From Eopsaltria australis (lineage: Eukaryota > Chordata > Aves > Passeriformes > Petroicidae): a stretch of DNA of 64,000 nucleotides. The position numbers and the translations under genes were made by a program. A model generated the notes under the pieces. That model saw nothing but the letters and a program-made list of their open reading frames with translations. It did no database searches and had not been told where the DNA came from. Within the stretch, counting starts at the first letter, position 1. Each line of letters starts with the position of its first letter. The stretch lies in the NCBI GenBank assembly GCA_034509425.1, contig JAVTVJ010000230.1, positions 434,001-498,000 on the forward strand, given 5' to 3'. Shown in pieces: positions 1-14,100 of the stretch.

Positions 1-79
1 TTTAGATGAGCACTGTATATACAGAGTGCTTGCTTTTGAGCATATTATGAGATGTATATGCAAAACCCCATCTTCCTGG

Positions 80-124
80 TAAGACTCTAAAACAAGCAGA
101 AAAAGTAAGACTCTAAAACAAGCA
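80..124. repeat. 19 bp direct repeat, two copies
   Basis: The word taagactctaaaacaagca occurs at 80-98 and again, identical, at 106-124, separated by gaaaaag. Probably a recent local duplication by slippage in intronic DNA. Confidence 0.95.
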
Positions 125-3100
125 AAGTTCTTTCACTTAGTAAACCAGTTTAAGGAAAGTTTAGAAGCAATTTATAATGGTGAACTATTGTGCTCTATTG
201 TTAGACTGAAATGTTTCTGTAAATTGATTTTTATAAGCAATAGATGAACAAAGATAACCTGCTATATTATTGTAGCATAATATAGAAAAGACTTATTGCC
301 AAAACATTCAGAGCTTTATTATTTAAGATTGGAAATCTGAATCCATTAGCTTACAAGCAAACAAAAAATCCTTAAACAGGTCATGAGTAAAATGGAAAAG
401 AATATTTTATCCATGCTGACTTAGGGGGTTATTTCCATAATTCTAAAAACCATGACTGTTTATGTATGGAACATTAAATTAAAACCAGTTAATAACAACT
501 TAAAACTAATGACCACTGCAAAGGAAGAGCTAGATAAGTATCAAGACAGGCTCTTTACAGCATTATGCATTGGGAGGATGGGACAGCAGCTCTCCTGGTG
601 GCATTTGGGCCGGGCTGGCATCAGAGGGTGTTGGCACACTACTATGGCAGTGCCTAGAAGAAAACCATCTCCATTTCTATGCTGAATTGGTGAGTTGCAG
701 AGAACCTCACATCTTGGGTCATGGTTTACAGTGAAGGGCATCCAATCACAACTGATTTTCAGCCATAAGACTGTTCTAATATAGAATAATAGGGGCTTGT
801 AAAATGACGCTGTTGGAAGCACATCTGAGTTAATTTAGTTTACTTCCCCTGCAAAAATATCTGTGACTTCCCTATCTCTCTTGAATATTTTGAGAAAAAA
901 CATACCAGAATTTGTTCTCTCTGACTTACTGATCCATATCAAAACCTCTCTTGGAACACATGGTGAGCACCCATCCACTTTTCTCTGGAGCTAAAGTGAA
1001 AATGGCTGACTGGTAACTCAGGAACAGTGTGTGTCCAGAATTATTTAGGCTTTTCTCCTGAAATGAAAACCTCTCAGGAACAGGCCTTTCCTGCAAGATG
1101 ATATATAATTACAACCCCTGGCAAAGCCAGAAATATCCTATGAGAACTCATCTGTCATCATTTCAGCACTGCTACTTCTGGCCAGCACAAAGGAACACAG
1201 AAACCATAGGAAAAGGAAAAAGGGCAGGCAGGGAAAGCTGTATAAAACACTGTAGTTTGGGACACAGCTTCTGTGAGGCAATCCTTGGACTAGTCTGACC
1301 ACCTTTTTAGTATTGGTGGAAGCAAGGACTGAGCAATTACAGGCGTTTTTTTGGGCTAGAGAAGAAAAGAGGTTACAGAAGATGACACTGAGTTATCACA
1401 TGGCACTCAATGCAGAATGCCCCACACCAAAGAATACTGAAGTCTGTGGAAAAAAATCTGTGTCTTCAATGCACTCAGAGATTAGAAACAAAACACTACT
1501 GGTATTTTCAAAGATGAAGAAGGCCTTTATAAAAACATATATATTGAGCCTCTTATTAAGATTATGTAATTGGGTAACCCAATTGTCGAATTATTATATG
1601 GCATAATTCAAAAGAAAGCTAAACATCTTGATCAAATTAATTTCAGGTTACTGCTCTGCATTTTTTTCTGTCACTGCTACCTATAACACACACAAAATGG
1701 GTTGTGACAAAAATTCAAGGCAGCTTTAGCAGGTTTACTGTCCCCTGATCTGAAATGTCTCAAAGAACAGGAGGAGGGACAAGAAGAAACTGAGATGGAG
1801 TGAGGACAGGTCATTCAGCTGTGGGGTAGAAGGGAGAGAAGCTCAGGGAAGGCAACACAAGAAAGGGGGAAATTGAGAGCGTGAGCAATTGCAGGATAGT
1901 TTTAGATTTTCTCAGACTTTTTAGATGTGTAACCTGTCATTTCCCTTTGTGCATTCTCCACAGGGCTGACCAGAGGATAGAACCTCAAGACGAAATATTC
2001 AAGGAAGAAAAAGCAGATGTTTTCATTTTACAGATCTGTGTAATAAGGAAATGTCTTTCTAGGTTTTATCTTCTATCATTAACCAGATAAATTCTTTGAC
2101 ACAATTTTAATCATAAAGGGGATCATAGCTTGCAGTTTGAGAAACAGGCCTGTCAGGAGACTGCACAAGATTCTTAGTCCATGTTATGCACATAACATAC
2201 CAAAACCTTTCTGGTATTCACACAGATCTCCATTTCAATGAAGTTCACCTTGGCAGCCCAAGACAACTGATCTGATCACTAATAGTTAAGCAAAAAAGCC
2301 TACCATTTAAAACACCAACCTTCTACTATATAACTTTGAATTGAAAACAAAGTAACAGAAAGCAACATGATCCTCAGGGCCATGCTTGCCTTTAGCCAGC
2401 CACAGAATAAAGGGCAGGAATCCAAGGGAAAGGCAATTTAATATCCTGACAAAAGCACACCATAACATTCCTATAAATAGTATGGTGTGACTCCTTATTG
2501 GAACAGATGAATTGGATTGTACAGTTTCTTACTATGGCTAGTACAGAATGAGAGATATACTTGATTTGCCTGCTGTGATTTAAATTAGGTTGCAAGAGAG
2601 CAGGGGAGTGAGGCTGCCAAATGATTGCTACTACTTTTTTCTTTGGCATGGGTTCAGCTCTGTTTCTAAAATGGAACATTTTACATTGAAAACTCTAGGA
2701 TGATAATCTGATAAAAAGTTCATCTAAGAAGGTAAAAAGCACAAAGTAACTACTTTTTTTCTTTCTCATCCTGTCTCCCAAATACCAGAAGAGCAAAAAT
2801 AACACCATATATAGCTACTTCTCTTTTTTGGTGGCTGACATGGAAGAATATTAGAAAACTACATCAATTAAGTCTCATGTCCTTCGAACGATTAAGACAG
2901 ATAAACACATTCAGCTGTTGAAGTACCACCAAGCACACTGGACACTTGTTTCACAAGTGCACACAATTTGCTAAGTTCCATATTCCCTGCTGTGAGAAGT
3001 ATGAAAGATACTGCACATTCAAACTAAGCACAGATGTCCTCAGGCAATTGAGGTTCTTCATGCCAGTACAGATAACCACTAAACCAGTTGCTGCTGCCTG

Positions 3101-4043
3101 ACCCCAAATTTACAGCAGCTCACTGTGCCATTTACCTGCATTTCCAAGCCTAAATTTATTATCTGAATTCCAGGAAAGTAAGAGCAGAAAAATTACTTGT
3201 TTTGAGCTTTCAAACACTATATGCCAATCTGAAGAATACTAAATGCTAAGAATTTTAGCACCTGTTGGGAATTTTGCTTAGATCTCACTTATTAAATGAA
3301 TCTAATGATACAGAATCTCTTCCTTTCAAACTAGAAGCTACAGTTGTGTTAGTCCAAGACCATGGTATGAACTGAAGGCAGAAATAGTCTCTGATATTGT
3401 GGTTTACTTCACACATTAGCAAAAAAAGACAACAAAAGACCATGCAACAGCAACTTCATGGCTGCTTACACTGCCAGGCTTCCAGACTAATGTATTTCTT
3501 CCCTCTGGTCATGGAAAGAAATTCTTTCTCCTACATATTGGTACTCTTACCCTCAGTGTCATTCTGCCATTGAAGTATCTACAAAATGGTGTTCTCTCTC
3601 TGCGTTTTCATGAGATTAACACTAAAAAATAAAGTGTAATAAACCTCCCACTTGATTCTAGCCCAGGGCATCAAGTCTCAAGAATGAGCTGAGGAAGCTC
3701 TGTGCTAGTGCTGGGCTCAGTAGCGTATTCCCTGAAATCCCCCAAGAGTGAGTTACTCCACAGACTCCTAGACAGCCTGCCTTCAGCTGGCCAGAGCTCC
3801 TGGTGTACTGGAGAGAGAACAGCTGGATACTCTCAGGCAGAACTAAGCTGCTGGGTAATCCTGGATGCAAAACCATTGCTGAAAGGTCCAGAATTTATGA
3901 AGTGAAGGAATTCTATTCTGTGACAGTGCAGAAGTAGAGTAGTGCTTCTAAGACTTCCCACAGATTCCAGCTGTGAAGACAGGGTACATTCTTGTTTCCA
4001 TACACAACAAAGGGAAACTTCCATATGCCTCCATTTAACTTCT

Positions 4044-4069
4044 GTATCTGACTGTGGTATCTGACTGTG
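4044..4069. repeat. 13 bp perfect tandem duplication
   Basis: Two adjacent identical copies of gtatctgactgtg. Intronic, no coding consequence. Confidence 0.95.
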
Positions 4070-5077
4070 GGCCTTCCACAAAGAGCTGAGGGCTCTGAGA
4101 CTTCTCTGTCTGAATCCAGTGATGACAAAACCCAGGTTTCAGGGCACCTCAGATATTTTCCTTACGTGAGATTCCACTTTTGGTCTGATAATTTGATCTT
4201 GAGAGCAGATAAATTCTCAGTGGCTTCAGTGGGAGTTTGCTCTCAGAGCCTGAGTCTGTTCTGAGACCTTTCATGAGACATTCCCAGTCATGCTGAGTAA
4301 AGTCAAAGACATAAACCACAACTTCAAAATGGAACTTCCATGGAGTTTGGGATATTCTGGATTTTCTTTGAGAGATCTTTAATTATAAGCACTGTACTCC
4401 ATGATGTGCTGCCAAAATCATAGAGATATATTTATCAAGAATAAATGGAGCTGTGAAGGCACGCTCCAGCAACTGAGATGAGTTGTACAAGTCTCACAGG
4501 AATCCTGGATATGCTGTCAAACTGGTAGATAAAGTGGGAGACACTTCACTAATGTGGGCTTTGGATTAGTGTTTTGTGTACAGTGAAAATATGGTTCCCA
4601 TTTCCCTGATAAAAATGAAATGAAAATGACAATCTAATTAGTGGGGGCTCAAGATTCTAGCACATAGGATCTTCTGATTTCACTTCTTCCTGCCTCAAAA
4701 CCGTGTTTGGGAGATTTTGATTATATTTTCCAAAGAACTGAGTGCAGGTAAAGAAAATAGTCCTTAAAACATTGAAACAGTCCAGTGGTAGTTATAAATG
4801 ACAACTTTTGCATTTTTACGTATACAGAAAACAGGCCAGTGGCTATCTTGGTTCTAGTTCTGCTCTCAGCTGAAACCAGTTGCAAAGCCCATTTCACTGT
4901 GAGGAGAAATGAAGATTCATAGTGTTTCCTACATGGAAATACCAGTATAATCTATCTGATTTCAATACAAATGAGTAGAGGACAAAGGAAGCAGCTGTAA
5001 ATGGGTTACATTTCAGATTCATATTTGCAGCACACTACTCTGTGCTCTAAGTAACACGAAGGAGCAGCAGTACTTAC

Positions 5078-5131
5078 TCTTCTTCCCTTAGGTCCCTGTG
5101 GCCCTGATGGTCCTCGTGCCCCTGAAGGTCC
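5078..5131 (-). CDS. COL24A1: COL24A1 exon e23 (3'-most in window), 54 bp Gly-X-Y
   Basis: Encodes GPSGARGPSGPQGPKGRR. Acceptor tgtag, donor gtaagtac. Ends with Lys-Gly-Arg-Arg, a small basic cluster at the exon border. The following exon, expected to start with a Gly triplet continuing the helix, is not found in the remaining 5 kb and should lie beyond the window start. Confidence 0.94.
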
Positions 5132-8100
5132 CTACATGTCAAACAAACTTATTATTCATTGTCTTCTAAACACAGATTTCTGAAAATTACAAGGTTTATG
5201 TTAAGCAACAATCAATGCATGAAATGCAAATCAATCACTTCCATTCATGGTTCGAATTCAATTAATCATGTTTGTACAATTTATATAGAAAAATCTAATT
5301 AACAGACTCTAGGTAACAGTATTTTTACAGGAAAATGATGTGACTGTTGGATAGATTACTTCTGCTTATCATCCCAAAATTTTTTAGAGATGTTTATATT
5401 TCAGCAACATTATATTAAACAACATGAATATTTTCTGATAAAAGATTCAGTTTCTATCTGTACTGAAGACCCATGGCAGACAAATTATAACAATTGTACA
5501 CAGCAAATTAGAATATAATTTATCTTTGATTAACAGTGAAATGAAACACATAATGAATATATTTAAACTATATTAGGCACCAATGAATTTTAAAAACATT
5601 ACGCATTTATTAACCATCCTTGCAAAATCCTATTTCCCTACTTGTCTCAATGGAGTGATTTTTAAATGGATGAGTAAATCATATAATTACTTTTCTCATC
5701 TCTCATGGATCATCCTGGCAAAGAGCAAGTGAACAGACTCTGTCTGGATGGGTACATTTTCATGACAGTTTTATAGATTGCAGCACAAACTAGAAACCAT
5801 TATTAGCTTCAGCAAAGCAAAAAAGACAGTTTGAAAATAGCACATATTATGTCAAACCAAAGCACAGCCCTATACCTACAGGTAATCCTTCTGGCCCCAC
5901 AGGTCCAGGGCCTCCTGGAGATCCTGGATAGCCCTAGAATTAAAAAAAAATATGGAAAAGACAGAACAGTTTTATCTAAAATGTTATTATGGCAACAGTA
6001 ATAAATCCAGTTCCTGACCTGAATAGTTGGAAGTAAGTTAATAAAATATTTAATTTTGCAAATTTTGTTCCCAAAATTTTGTTTAAAAACTAAATGCTTA
6101 ATTGGATATATCCTAGTAACAATTAAAGCAACCTAGGAAGTTTTCCCACGCATAGGCACTGGCAGGGATGTCCTGAAACAAAAGATGCTGAGTTCTAAAT
6201 GAATTTTAAACTCCTCTCGAGGAGGCTGTGACAGTGGGAACAGAAAGTGGACACATCCTGGTGTGGGCAGACCTGGCGAAGCCCAAATGCCAAGAACAAC
6301 TCTTGTCTGAGGACTGCAATGACTGAAAGGTTCTCTCTGCAATGACTTAAGTGGATTTACCTATGGCAAGAAGCATTAATAACAGCCCAAGAAACGTAGT
6401 TGATAAGACTGGATACTATATTAATAAATCCTTGTTTATTAATCTCCCTAAATACTTTTTTTCATGGATCAAAAGCAGCTGGTTGAAGGTAAATCTAGAT
6501 TATAGTGATTTAATGAAGCACAGAATGCTTCAAAAATCATTGGCTCTGCATGGATCACTAAGTTGGTCTGCAGTCTCAGGGTACTTGATCTCCTCCTTGC
6601 CAATGGATGCCCAGAGAGTAATTACTGCAAAAATGTAGTAATATCCTTGTCCATGGCAAGAACATCCCCCACTGCACCACGCTGGGGCCCACCTCTGCAG
6701 TTTCTGTGTAAGGCCATGGAGATTCCAGCCCTGCCAACCACACCAGTGTCAGAGGGAGCAAGATGCAGCACCCGCTACATCACACACAAACTCTCCATCA
6801 CCTCCTTACAGTTAAACCTTTCAGTGCTCTCTCTACACTCTGGAGCTTTCACACAGCTTGCAAGCAAACACATAACCAAGCCTTAAGCACCTTTTCTAGA
6901 GAATTTCAACAAGAACATGGTCATGGGCATGTGTGTACCATTTTTCACTTCTGTACCCCAACACAGCTCCATGGCAGTGACCTCTGGGCTGTGCAGGGCT
7001 GCATGGAGTGCTGTGTCCTGCCTTAGGACAAGTGCTGCTGTCAGGAAGCCAGGCCTCCCACAAGAGGGGCACCCAGGAGCTGCTTGGGAAGTGCTGGGCA
7101 GTAGAATTAAAGGGGATGCTAGTTACTAGTCAATCTATTAGAATAACCCAGGTTACCCCAGTTTACACAGGAAATGGTTATTTTACTTTCACTCCTTTAA
7201 TTTATTAAGGCTGCTTAGAGCCATTTTTCAAAAATGCAGTTGCTGTTTCATTCAGCAGATCCCTTTACAATATCACTGCTACAGAGGGGATAAAGCTATT
7301 AAATGAAACTTTGTAGGAACTATGCATCATAAATACTACTCTCCCATAAGGTCTGCACAACCAGAGGGGTGAGAACTTATTACTGTTTTGGAGACTAAAG
7401 TGCCTTTGTCAGTAACATAATTATGGATTCTACATTACTTGTAGCTCACCATGACACCTTTTTCTCCAGGAGGTCCTACAGGTCCTGGGCTGCCTCGCTC
7501 TCCCTTTAACAACAACAACAACAGAAAAAAAAAAAGAAAATAAAAGAACATTGAATATTCCTCCCCTTTTCCCATGTCCACTGAGCATACCTGGCAGTGC
7601 ATCATAATACTGGTTGAGAGACTGCCCTTCAGAAATGGTGCAGAGACCATTTAAACTTTTGAAAAAAATTTCTGCATTTCTTCCTCCTACAAGCCTATCC
7701 ATCTTTTGAAAAAATTATAAAGCTGAGTTTCTCCATCTTCTCTTTTCCTAGAAGGCTGAACAAGAGGTTTGACTACATCAGTCGTCATCTGAGAACTGCT
7801 GCTAGAAGATGTGTTTTCTCTCAGTTGGGTGCATCATATTTATAGTATGTTCCTTAATCCATAAAATTCTGGACAGCAACAAAGAAAAAAGAAAATTTGG
7901 TTTCTCTCTTCCTCTTTACTTCAGCACATGTTAGGAGAGCATGGATCTGAAAGGAAGGCCAGCCCTTCAACAGCTACTGAAGTAACTTGAGTAGGGGAAG
8001 CAGGAAGGCTCTCTTTCCAATCTTCCACACCTTTTCACCTTTCATTCATGTCACATCCAGCCCAAATATCAGACTAAGCTGCAGATTATCCTCAGAAGAT

Positions 8101-11100
8101 TACTCTTCTATTACAGCTAGTACACATGACATAGTAATAACACTATATTTTATATTGCCTACTGTAATTATGCTGGAAATATGTTTGTCATTTAAATCCA
8201 CATAGCATGTTCACCTTGCACTACTTAATCCATAAGACAGGAAGACAAATTCTAAAGAAATAGCATAGCAGTGACAATTGTTGCACCATAAGAAACTTCC
8301 TTCCATTCACTGATGATAAATTAATTAGTCTTTTACTGCCTTTCCCCTTCTAGCTAAACTAGCAGCATTATCTTTGTTGGGCCAAGTCAAGTGTAATTAT
8401 GAAGAACAAGAATGCTTTGATATGAAATTCCAAGATGATATTATGACAAAAACCATATGAGATTTGTCTAAATTTTAGTTTTAACAAGCAGGGCTTTCCA
8501 CTGATGTGTTTCCTTTCACAGATTATATAAATTATAATCAGATTTTCATGGAATTTCGAATAGTAGATTAAGACTTTCTCAGTAAAATATCTAAATAGCA
8601 GATGCCAGTCTAGGTGAAATAATTCAGCCCTGCAGGAAAGAAATACAAATGGTGCTGCATCATTCTGACAAACAATTATGTTTAAGTCATAATTAAAGCT
8701 GACATGCAGTCCAGTAATAGTTTCCTGTTTTTCAGTTTTAAAATACTTCACCTAAATAAAACCATGTCAAATACACTTCAGCTATTTATGCTGTTCTAGC
8801 CACACTGAGTGTGCCAAACTTTGCTTTCACAAACACAACTGTTACTGCACAGCAGACAAAACTCAGTTAATGTATTTTTTTTATTCCATGAATATATACA
8901 GCCAAGTTTTACCTTTCTACTTTTGTCTTCATTATGTAGTAGTGCAAAAACAGTGACTACTGTATAAAAGAAGTATAATTTATGCAGTTTCTCTGAAAAA
9001 ATCGCAGTATAGTAAAGTGATATAATATAAGCCAGATATGAAATCTATCAACTCTAAATTAACTGTGAAGTAAAATCAAGGATATCAGATACATACCTCA
9101 AATAAGAACATTTGGATTACCTATTATTACATCCCTGTGCTCTGAAATAGCTACAGGAATAGTAGCTCTGACAGTAGTCAGTAAATGATCTCTCACCAGT
9201 ATTTTATCATCCCAGTGGTTTTCAAAGCTGCTGAGTAGTCAGATACATTATTATACCTTTTCACCAAGGCTTCCAGATGGCCCAGCTTCTCCAGGTAAGC
9301 CAGCTGATCCCTGTACAAAAGGAAAGCAGACCTTTACTTGCATGATGTCTGTATGAGCTCATGGTCAGCAGCTCTGCAGCAGCAGAGCAGGGCCCATTTC
9401 TTCATCCCAGAGAACCCCGAGTCTGTCTGAGTGCACCTGGGGGAAAGTGAGAGCAGCACGAGCCATTCCGGCTCACAGTCCAGGCTCAAGGACCCCTGCA
9501 GCTCCACACACCCACAGCAAACAGCTACTGCCAGAAGGGAAATTACATTCATTTCATCACAATACTACCCTACCATCTTAGATCTGACACCGAGCTCAAT
9601 CTTGCTCTGCTAAAAGCTTTATAAACACACGAATAAAGGTGATAATTGCTCTGCTAGTGCTTCAGTCTGACCGCAAATTTCAAAGGGAATAAATTCAGTA
9701 GAACAAAGTAAAATGCAGTCAAAACAAAAATTACATTGGATCAGGTGTTGTCAGAATTTTCCCTTCAGGAGTAGTAGCCCCAAATGCCTGTGAAGTCATA
9801 GGATCAGAGCCTTTCAGGCATTCAAAAATGAAATAATTCTCTCCTGAGGCTCTCTCACAAATTGCTACTGGACAGAACAAGTATCACCATACGGGATGGG
9901 AAACATGAGAGGAGAGTACTTTTAAAAACCTTATTCCCAGTGCTTACAATACCTACTTTATTATGAAACCTAAAAGAAAAAGAAATCATAGCATGAGGTT
10001 CCAATTGAGAAGAATATGACACATTGAGCTTGAAGAAAAACATTAAGTGCCCAGAGCACACTGCATGACTGCTCTTGGAACATGGCAGAAATGTGGAAGC
10101 TCCCAGTAGTTATACAATACACAACTGTACAATGTCTGTAAGACTTTGAAAAGGAAAAAGAAGTCAGTTTTGTCAATTCATGCATTGGCCTTGCCATCTC
10201 TGCATGTGTAGAAAGGAACTTGCATTAGTAGCACTACACTGGCATTGAAGTGCGATTAAAAAAAAAAAAAAAAAGGCATTACTCTTAAAAAATAAAAATG
10301 CAGCCTTTATCTGTATAATTTGAGTACAGTTCAGCCTCAAGTACTTTAACAGAACAGGTGCAAAGTAAGTAGAGATTTTATGATTACTTGTTCTCTTGGA
10401 CTGCTAGCTACTCTGGAAATCCCACAGTTTAAACATATTGCAATGAGCCAGTGAGGCTGACAATACTGGCACAAATTACTTTATGGAAGGAGCTAAAGAG
10501 ATAAGCAGGATCTCAATGGCCACTGGACTGATATATTCTGTGTGGGAACTTGTGTATTATATGTCAGAACTGAGATGTCTCTTGCCTTGGCAACAGCCAA
10601 AGATGGGTCCTGATGATATTGGCACCAAGGCAATGGCCCAGACGTCACTGGCAGCAATGAGGGACTTCTGTGATGAACTCTGAGAGCGAGAGCTCCCAGC
10701 CAGAGCCAACAGCAGGCCTCAGTACCAGGCAGAAATCTGTCAGACAAAGAATTACCCTGTACTCTTGCTTATCAAGATAAGAGGTGTGGAGGTACAGTTT
10801 CAAAATGCTGAAGACTAATCACTTTGATTCCCTTACTCCAGAAAGAACAGAAGACATAATTAGAGCCAAGGTGAAACTCAGACCTATTCTCTTCCCACAG
10901 AGACAGCTCTGATCTCCCACCCAATGCCACACTGTTTACAGGACTGAAGATGCTGATCAGAAAGATGGGGAGCTGTGCCTTGCCCCAGCAGTGAACCATT
11001 TGATATACAGCCTCTGATCAAGTTCTCCTTTCAATTCAGAAGTGCTGTCTTCCCGACTTGGTTGCTCTGGGCTGAAAGAGCAGGAATGACCAGGAAGCAG

Positions 11101-14100
11101 TGACTGTGAATGTGCTGTTGTAATCCCTGGCACATCAGGGCAAGCCTATGGCACCCTCCAGAATGAGGACAGCAGCTGGCTATCAAAGACAAAGTTTCCT
11201 ATACACTGGCTATTCCTCAAAAGCAGTTTAGAAAATTTACAGCAAAAACACTAAGAAGGTTGATACAAAAGACGTAAAAGAAACTTGGCATAATTGGAAT
11301 TGGATATCTATGGAAAGAAAAACAATAGTCAAGATGACTGGAAGTGAAGCCAGTGAAATGCTAAAAGCAACAGGGATTTCAGAAGGTATGAAGGGGAAAG
11401 AAATTCATGACAGGTTAACTAAATGCTCTTCCACCCCTCTATTCAAAACAGAGGTCAGGTGTCTGAGACTGACCTCTGAGAAAATGCTGGTATGCACAGA
11501 GGCAAGAGAGACAAAAAACTTACTTAGGAATATAATTTGGAATATTCAAACAATATTAGCATTTAGTGAAAAGAAAGTACAGAGAGCAAAACATCTTGTT
11601 CTGTCAACATATTAGCCATAAAGTGAAGTTTTCCCTACAGACTTTCCATAAGATCATGTGGCTCCTAAAATCCCAGATTTGGGCTGTTTTGTTATAAAGA
11701 TCTGCTACTGGGACTGGATTGAGGTTTCAACTCTCTCTCCATCTTATGTAAGAGAATGAATGCAGTCCAAAGCAGATCTGTTGAATCAATGTCTTCCAGC
11801 ATCCCTTCAATCCTCTGGGGAGCAGTGGTGGATTCCAAATATAAAACTGAATGTACTAGAAAACAAAAAAGTGAAGCAAGAAATCCTGAAGTGATTAAAA
11901 AAAGAAATCAACAACCTATTAAAAAAATAGTCATCAACTTTCATTTACAAGGACTTGTGTAAAAGTCTCCAGTGACAATAACAGCATAATAATAGCATTT
12001 TAGAAACCTTCTTGACAGGAGCATTTTGTGGAAAATGATTCAGAGACCAGATCTCACAACTAACACATGCCTGAGAAAGACCAAAACATCTTGCCAGGGC
12101 ATATGCTCCGTGTTAGAAACTGGACTGTAGTTGAATAATTGAAAACACATTGTACACTTAATGCAAACCCAAGTATGGAGTAATCCACTGAAAAACCTGG
12201 TAGTGAAAAATGAATATATAGCTGGTTCCAAACATTCCCATGGCAGCAGTTACCTGCCAGGTTGTACTTTAACATGTTCTTCTGTGGTAACTGAGAATTT
12301 TCCAATCCAATGTTATTTCATTTACAGTTCAGCATTCTCAAACATTTTTATTCAACATTCATTTAATGAGATAATATAATAAATTTAATATACTGTCTTA
12401 TCACAATAACATTTTTCTATTAATTTTCTGTCCGTTGAGAAAGTTACTTGGTAATCAACCAGAGGTGATAATCTGAGTGAAAATCTGTGCTTAGCTACTG
12501 CCAGTGGAGTAAGTGAATAAGAGCAGAGATGCACCATATTTGTGCCTTGCAGCTGATATTTCACTCAATTCTTTAAAGGACTCAAAAACTCAACTACCTA
12601 AATATTTGACAGGAAAAATGTACTGGTACCAATGACTTAATCTACAGCAGTTTTAAGAAAAATGAATGGGTTAAATTTGGCTTCCAGTGTAAAGTAGGGC
12701 AATTCTGTTTGGTAGCCCTCGTAGAGGAATGCTTGCATTTAAGGGAAGCTGCCTGACAAAGCAGGGGCAGGATGTGCTCACTGACAAAACCATGGAAGAT
12801 AAACTGCAGATACCATGGGCAGGTACTCTTCCTCTAGCTGAGACCAAATGATGAACAGAACCACTAGCAAAAAATCCTTCAAGAAAAATGAGCAACAGCT
12901 TGATAAAGCTAACCTCTAGATACTGTAAGCTCTTTCCCCACTATTCTCAGCAGGAACTATGGTATATCAGGTCACATAGGGTAAAAACAAGAATCACAAC
13001 ATAAGACACAGAAGCATCATTATAGCCATTCACTGTTAAGTCCTTCATAGAACTTAAAATAATCTCTATCCAACTGCTTTCTGAAAGCAGCTGAAGCAGT
13101 TCCTTCTTTGAGAGCCCTTGGCAATGCCCCATATATTCACCAGATTTTGAAAAAAAAGGCTCTCCTCAATTGACTTATCTTTTGGCCTATGGTTTAAAAT
13201 TCTCTTTTGTATATCCCTAAAGCCCAGACTTTTTAGGATAATTCAATGAACTCCTTCTGATGAGCATCCTGAACACATCAGTTAGAGTTCACTTAATCTT
13301 TTCTTCAAGCAAAAGGAATTGCAGTTTCCATGCTCCCTGAATTATGCATCCCTGGTGCCTAATCCAGCTAATTTTTACCTCTCTGAAAGATGTGGTAATT
13401 GCTTTATAGTAATTCCTCCCAAAAGCAGCTCAGCTGCAAGGCACATGGCCTGACTGTAGTGTTTTATTGCCATTCACAGACTACTGCAGACTGACCATTT
13501 GTAGCCTGCTCTGGAGCAGCCTGAACATCACTGATTTTCCTTTGCTGCATTGTAAGGTTTTTTTCACGGCAAAGCACTTTTTATTTCAGCTTGGTTTCCT
13601 TCTGTTGTTTCAATGACTATTTTCAACCAGGGAAATTTGCTGACATGTAATTTCTGAAGATTATTTTTCCAGGATTTGTGTTCATGAACTCTGCCTTTTG
13701 ACACCAGTTGCACATTCTACAGCTGACAGCTCGACTCTTGTGTTCTGCCTCGATGTGTGTATAAATGCCAGGGATTTCTAATCCAGAAGTGTATGGGCTG
13801 AATTTCTTTAACAGAGGTGGCAAGGAAAAATAGGAATTAATTTGCACTTAGTTATTTAGAGTGGTTGCAGCCTGGGTAAACACTAGCATTATGAAACACA
13901 GAAACAATCCTGGAAAACAACTGTTTCAAGTTCAGATGAGTTCTGGATAATTATATAAATAATTTTCTTAAATCATCCCTGACATTTTAACAAACAGATC
14001 ATTTGTACGAGATGCTTGAAGTTTATTTAAAATATTTGCTCTCCATCACTGAACAGCATCTTGTCTAAGCATAAAAAAATCCAGTTGCACAATTCAGCAA

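Larger units (their letters stand above)
1..5077 (-). other. COL24A1: COL24A1 intron downstream of e23 (partial)
   Basis: More than 5 kb of AT-rich sequence from the e23 donor to the window edge. I searched both strands for further Gly-X-Y blocks and found none. It holds two short duplications, listed separately, and no recognisable transposon. Confidence 0.85.

Noticed and set aside
6563..7208. Cluster of overlapping plus-strand open frames in a GC-richer patch
   Set aside because: Three frames open at once is a composition effect; none resembles a known protein.
7435..7650. Open frame running from intron through exon e21, suggesting a longer exon
   Set aside because: The AG acceptor at the Gly border, the 54 bp size and the phase rule define the exon; the upstream extension is low-complexity T/GTT sequence.
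13040..13420. Possible second, minus-oriented ancient CR1 fragment (phrases such as cccttggcaatgcccca and ggctctcctcaattgac)
   Set aside because: Resemblance is restricted to a few short words without a clear tail; cannot be separated from chance without a profile search.
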